This document shows, one piece after another, positions 62,956-64,000 of a DNA stretch of 64,000 bases. The stretch spans positions 1-64,000 of the forward strand of contig JAWLCT010000010.1 in NCBI GenBank assembly GCA_041687015.1. Direction: 5' to 3'. The notes below the pieces were generated by a model, which did no database searches, had not been told where the DNA came from, and saw nothing but the letters and a program-made list of their open reading frames with translations. The position numbers and the translations under genes were made by a program. The stretch's first letter is position 1, and the number at the start of each line of letters is the position of its first letter. This DNA is from JALOAT01 sp041687015. GTDB lineage: Bacteria; Pseudomonadota; Gammaproteobacteria; Thiohalomonadales; Thiohalomonadaceae.

Positions 62956-64000
62956 TCAGCGCAGCAGTCCGCCGCGGCCGCCCTTGAGGTTCGCTTTCTT
63001 AAGCAGGCCTTCGTACTGGTGTGACATCAGATGCGCCTGCACCTGAGCCATGAAATCCATGACGACGACCACGATAATCAGCAGCGAAGTACCACCGAAA
63101 TAAAACGGTACGTTCGCGTACACGATCAGAAACTCCGGAAGCAGACACACCAGCGTGATATAGACCGCACCCGCCAACGTCAGCTTGCCCAGAATCCCAT
63201 CGATGTACCTGGCGGTTTGCTCGCCCGGACGAATCCCCGGCACAAACGCGCCCGACTTTTTCAAGTTCTCGGCCGTGTCCTTGGGATCGAACATCAGAGC
63301 CGTATAGAAAAAGCAGAAAAAGATAATCAGGACAGCATACAAGGCCACGTACAACGGTTGTCCGGGAGACAGCGTGGTCGCGATGTCCTGCATCCAGCCG
63401 AAGCCCTCTCGCGTCCCGAACCAGCCCGCGATAGTGGCCGGAAACAGGATGATGCTGGAGGCGAAGATCGGCGGAATGACACCCGCCATATTCACCTTCA
63501 AAGGCAAATGGCTTGTCTGAGCCGCATAGACCTTACGGCCTTGCTGGCGCTTCGCATAGTTCACCGTGATGCGCCGCTGACCGCGTTCCACAAACACGAT
63601 GAAGCCGGTGACCACCACAGCAATCACGAACAATGCAAGCACGAAAGCCGCGCTCATCTCGCCCGTACGCGCCAGTTCCAGCGTGCCGCCGATGGCGGAT
63701 GGCAGACCCGCGACGATACCGGCAAAGATGATCATCGAAATACCATTGCCGATGCCGCGCTCAGTAACCTGCTCACCCAGCCACATCAGGAACATGGTGC
63801 CCGTCACCAGGGTGACCACCGTTACCAGGCGGAACGCCAAGCCCGGATCAATGACCAGGGGCAGATTCCCGGCGCGCTGCGATTCCAGCATGATGGCCAC
63901 GCCGAGCGCCTGGAAGGTTGCAAGCACCAGCGTGCCCATACGGGTGTACTGAGTGATTTTGCGCCGACCGGCTGCGCCCTCTTTACTGAGCTGCTCCAGC
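62956..64000 (-). CDS. secY: Preprotein translocase subunit SecY (5' part outside the window)
   Basis: The last 348 codons of secY; the gene runs off the right edge, so about 90-95 N-terminal residues are missing. Family marks include GQRRITVNYAKRQQGR, HLPLKVNMAGVIPPIFASS and KKSGAFVPGIRPGEQT, and it ends LKKANLKGGRGGLLR. It forms the membrane channel for protein export. Confidence 0.97.
   Translation of the reverse strand, partial: LEQLSKEGAAGRRKITQYTRMGTLVLATFQALGVAIMLESQRAGNLPLVIDPGLAFRLVTVVTLVTGTMFLMWLGEQVTERGIGNGISMIIFAGIVAGLPSAIGGTLELARTGEMSAAFVLALFVIAVVVTGFIVFVERGQRRITVNYAKRQQGRKVYAAQTSHLPLKVNMAGVIPPIFASSIILFPATIAGWFGTREGFGWMQDIATTLSPGQPLYVALYAVLIIFFCFFYTALMFDPKDTAENLKKSGAFVPGIRPGEQTARYIDGILGKLTLAGAVYITLVCLLPEFLIVYANVPFYFGGTSLLIIVVVVMDFMAQVQAHLMSHQYEGLLKKANLKGGRGGLLR

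Overview
The window looks like chromosomal DNA of a GC-rich gammaproteobacterium. The evidence is the order of the spc/alpha ribosomal genes, the murJ-ribF-ileS-lspA-fkpB-ispH block, rplU-rpmA followed by obgE-proB, an ampD-ampE pair, and an E. coli-like type I-E CRISPR system. A Chromatiales/Ectothiorhodospiraceae-type bacterium is my guess; the genus cannot be read from this sequence.

Left third (1-16 kb): an immunity island, almost all on the minus strand. It holds at least 83 identical 28-bp repeats and 82 spacers (11-5048), running off the left edge. The leader side faces a complete type I-E operon: cas3, cse1, cse2, cas7e, cas5e, cas6e, cas1, cas2. A hairpin terminator separates cas2 from a very short leader. 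Upstream of cas3, on the same strand, lie a fused nucleotidyltransferase-HEPN protein and a WYL-domain regulator, so an accessory defence or control unit may belong to the locus. Several spacers can be read as phage or mobile-element coding sequence, and two pairs of spacers hit homologous genes.

Middle (16-34 kb): signalling and housekeeping. A membrane GGDEF-EAL protein is translationally coupled to a zinc-type (CZB) diguanylate cyclase. Then come pepN, a histidine phosphatase, ampE, ampD, a membrane hybrid histidine kinase, an alanine/sodium symporter, nadC, a secreted-protein/metalloprotease-like lipoprotein pair, tRNA-Thr, a Fur-family regulator and thiO.

34-41 kb: a tightly overlapping type IV minor-pilin operon (fimT, pilV, pilW, pilX, a small periplasmic protein, pilY1, pilE). 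It converges directly on the ispH operon.

41-64 kb: core genes. These are ispH-fkpB-lspA-ileS-ribF-murJ, rpsT, proB-obgE, rpmA-rplU, ispB, tRNA-Pro, a PQQ-like beta-propeller protein, ssb, a YajR-like transporter, uvrA, a SAM hydrolase family gene, and the alpha operon up to a truncated secY at the right edge. Three intergenic palindromic elements with related ends (CCACGGGG...AACACGGGG) sit in this part, one wrapped around a REP-like sequence. A 100-N scaffold gap at 48150-48249 is flanked by the same 99 bp on both sides and looks like an assembly join, not missing sequence.
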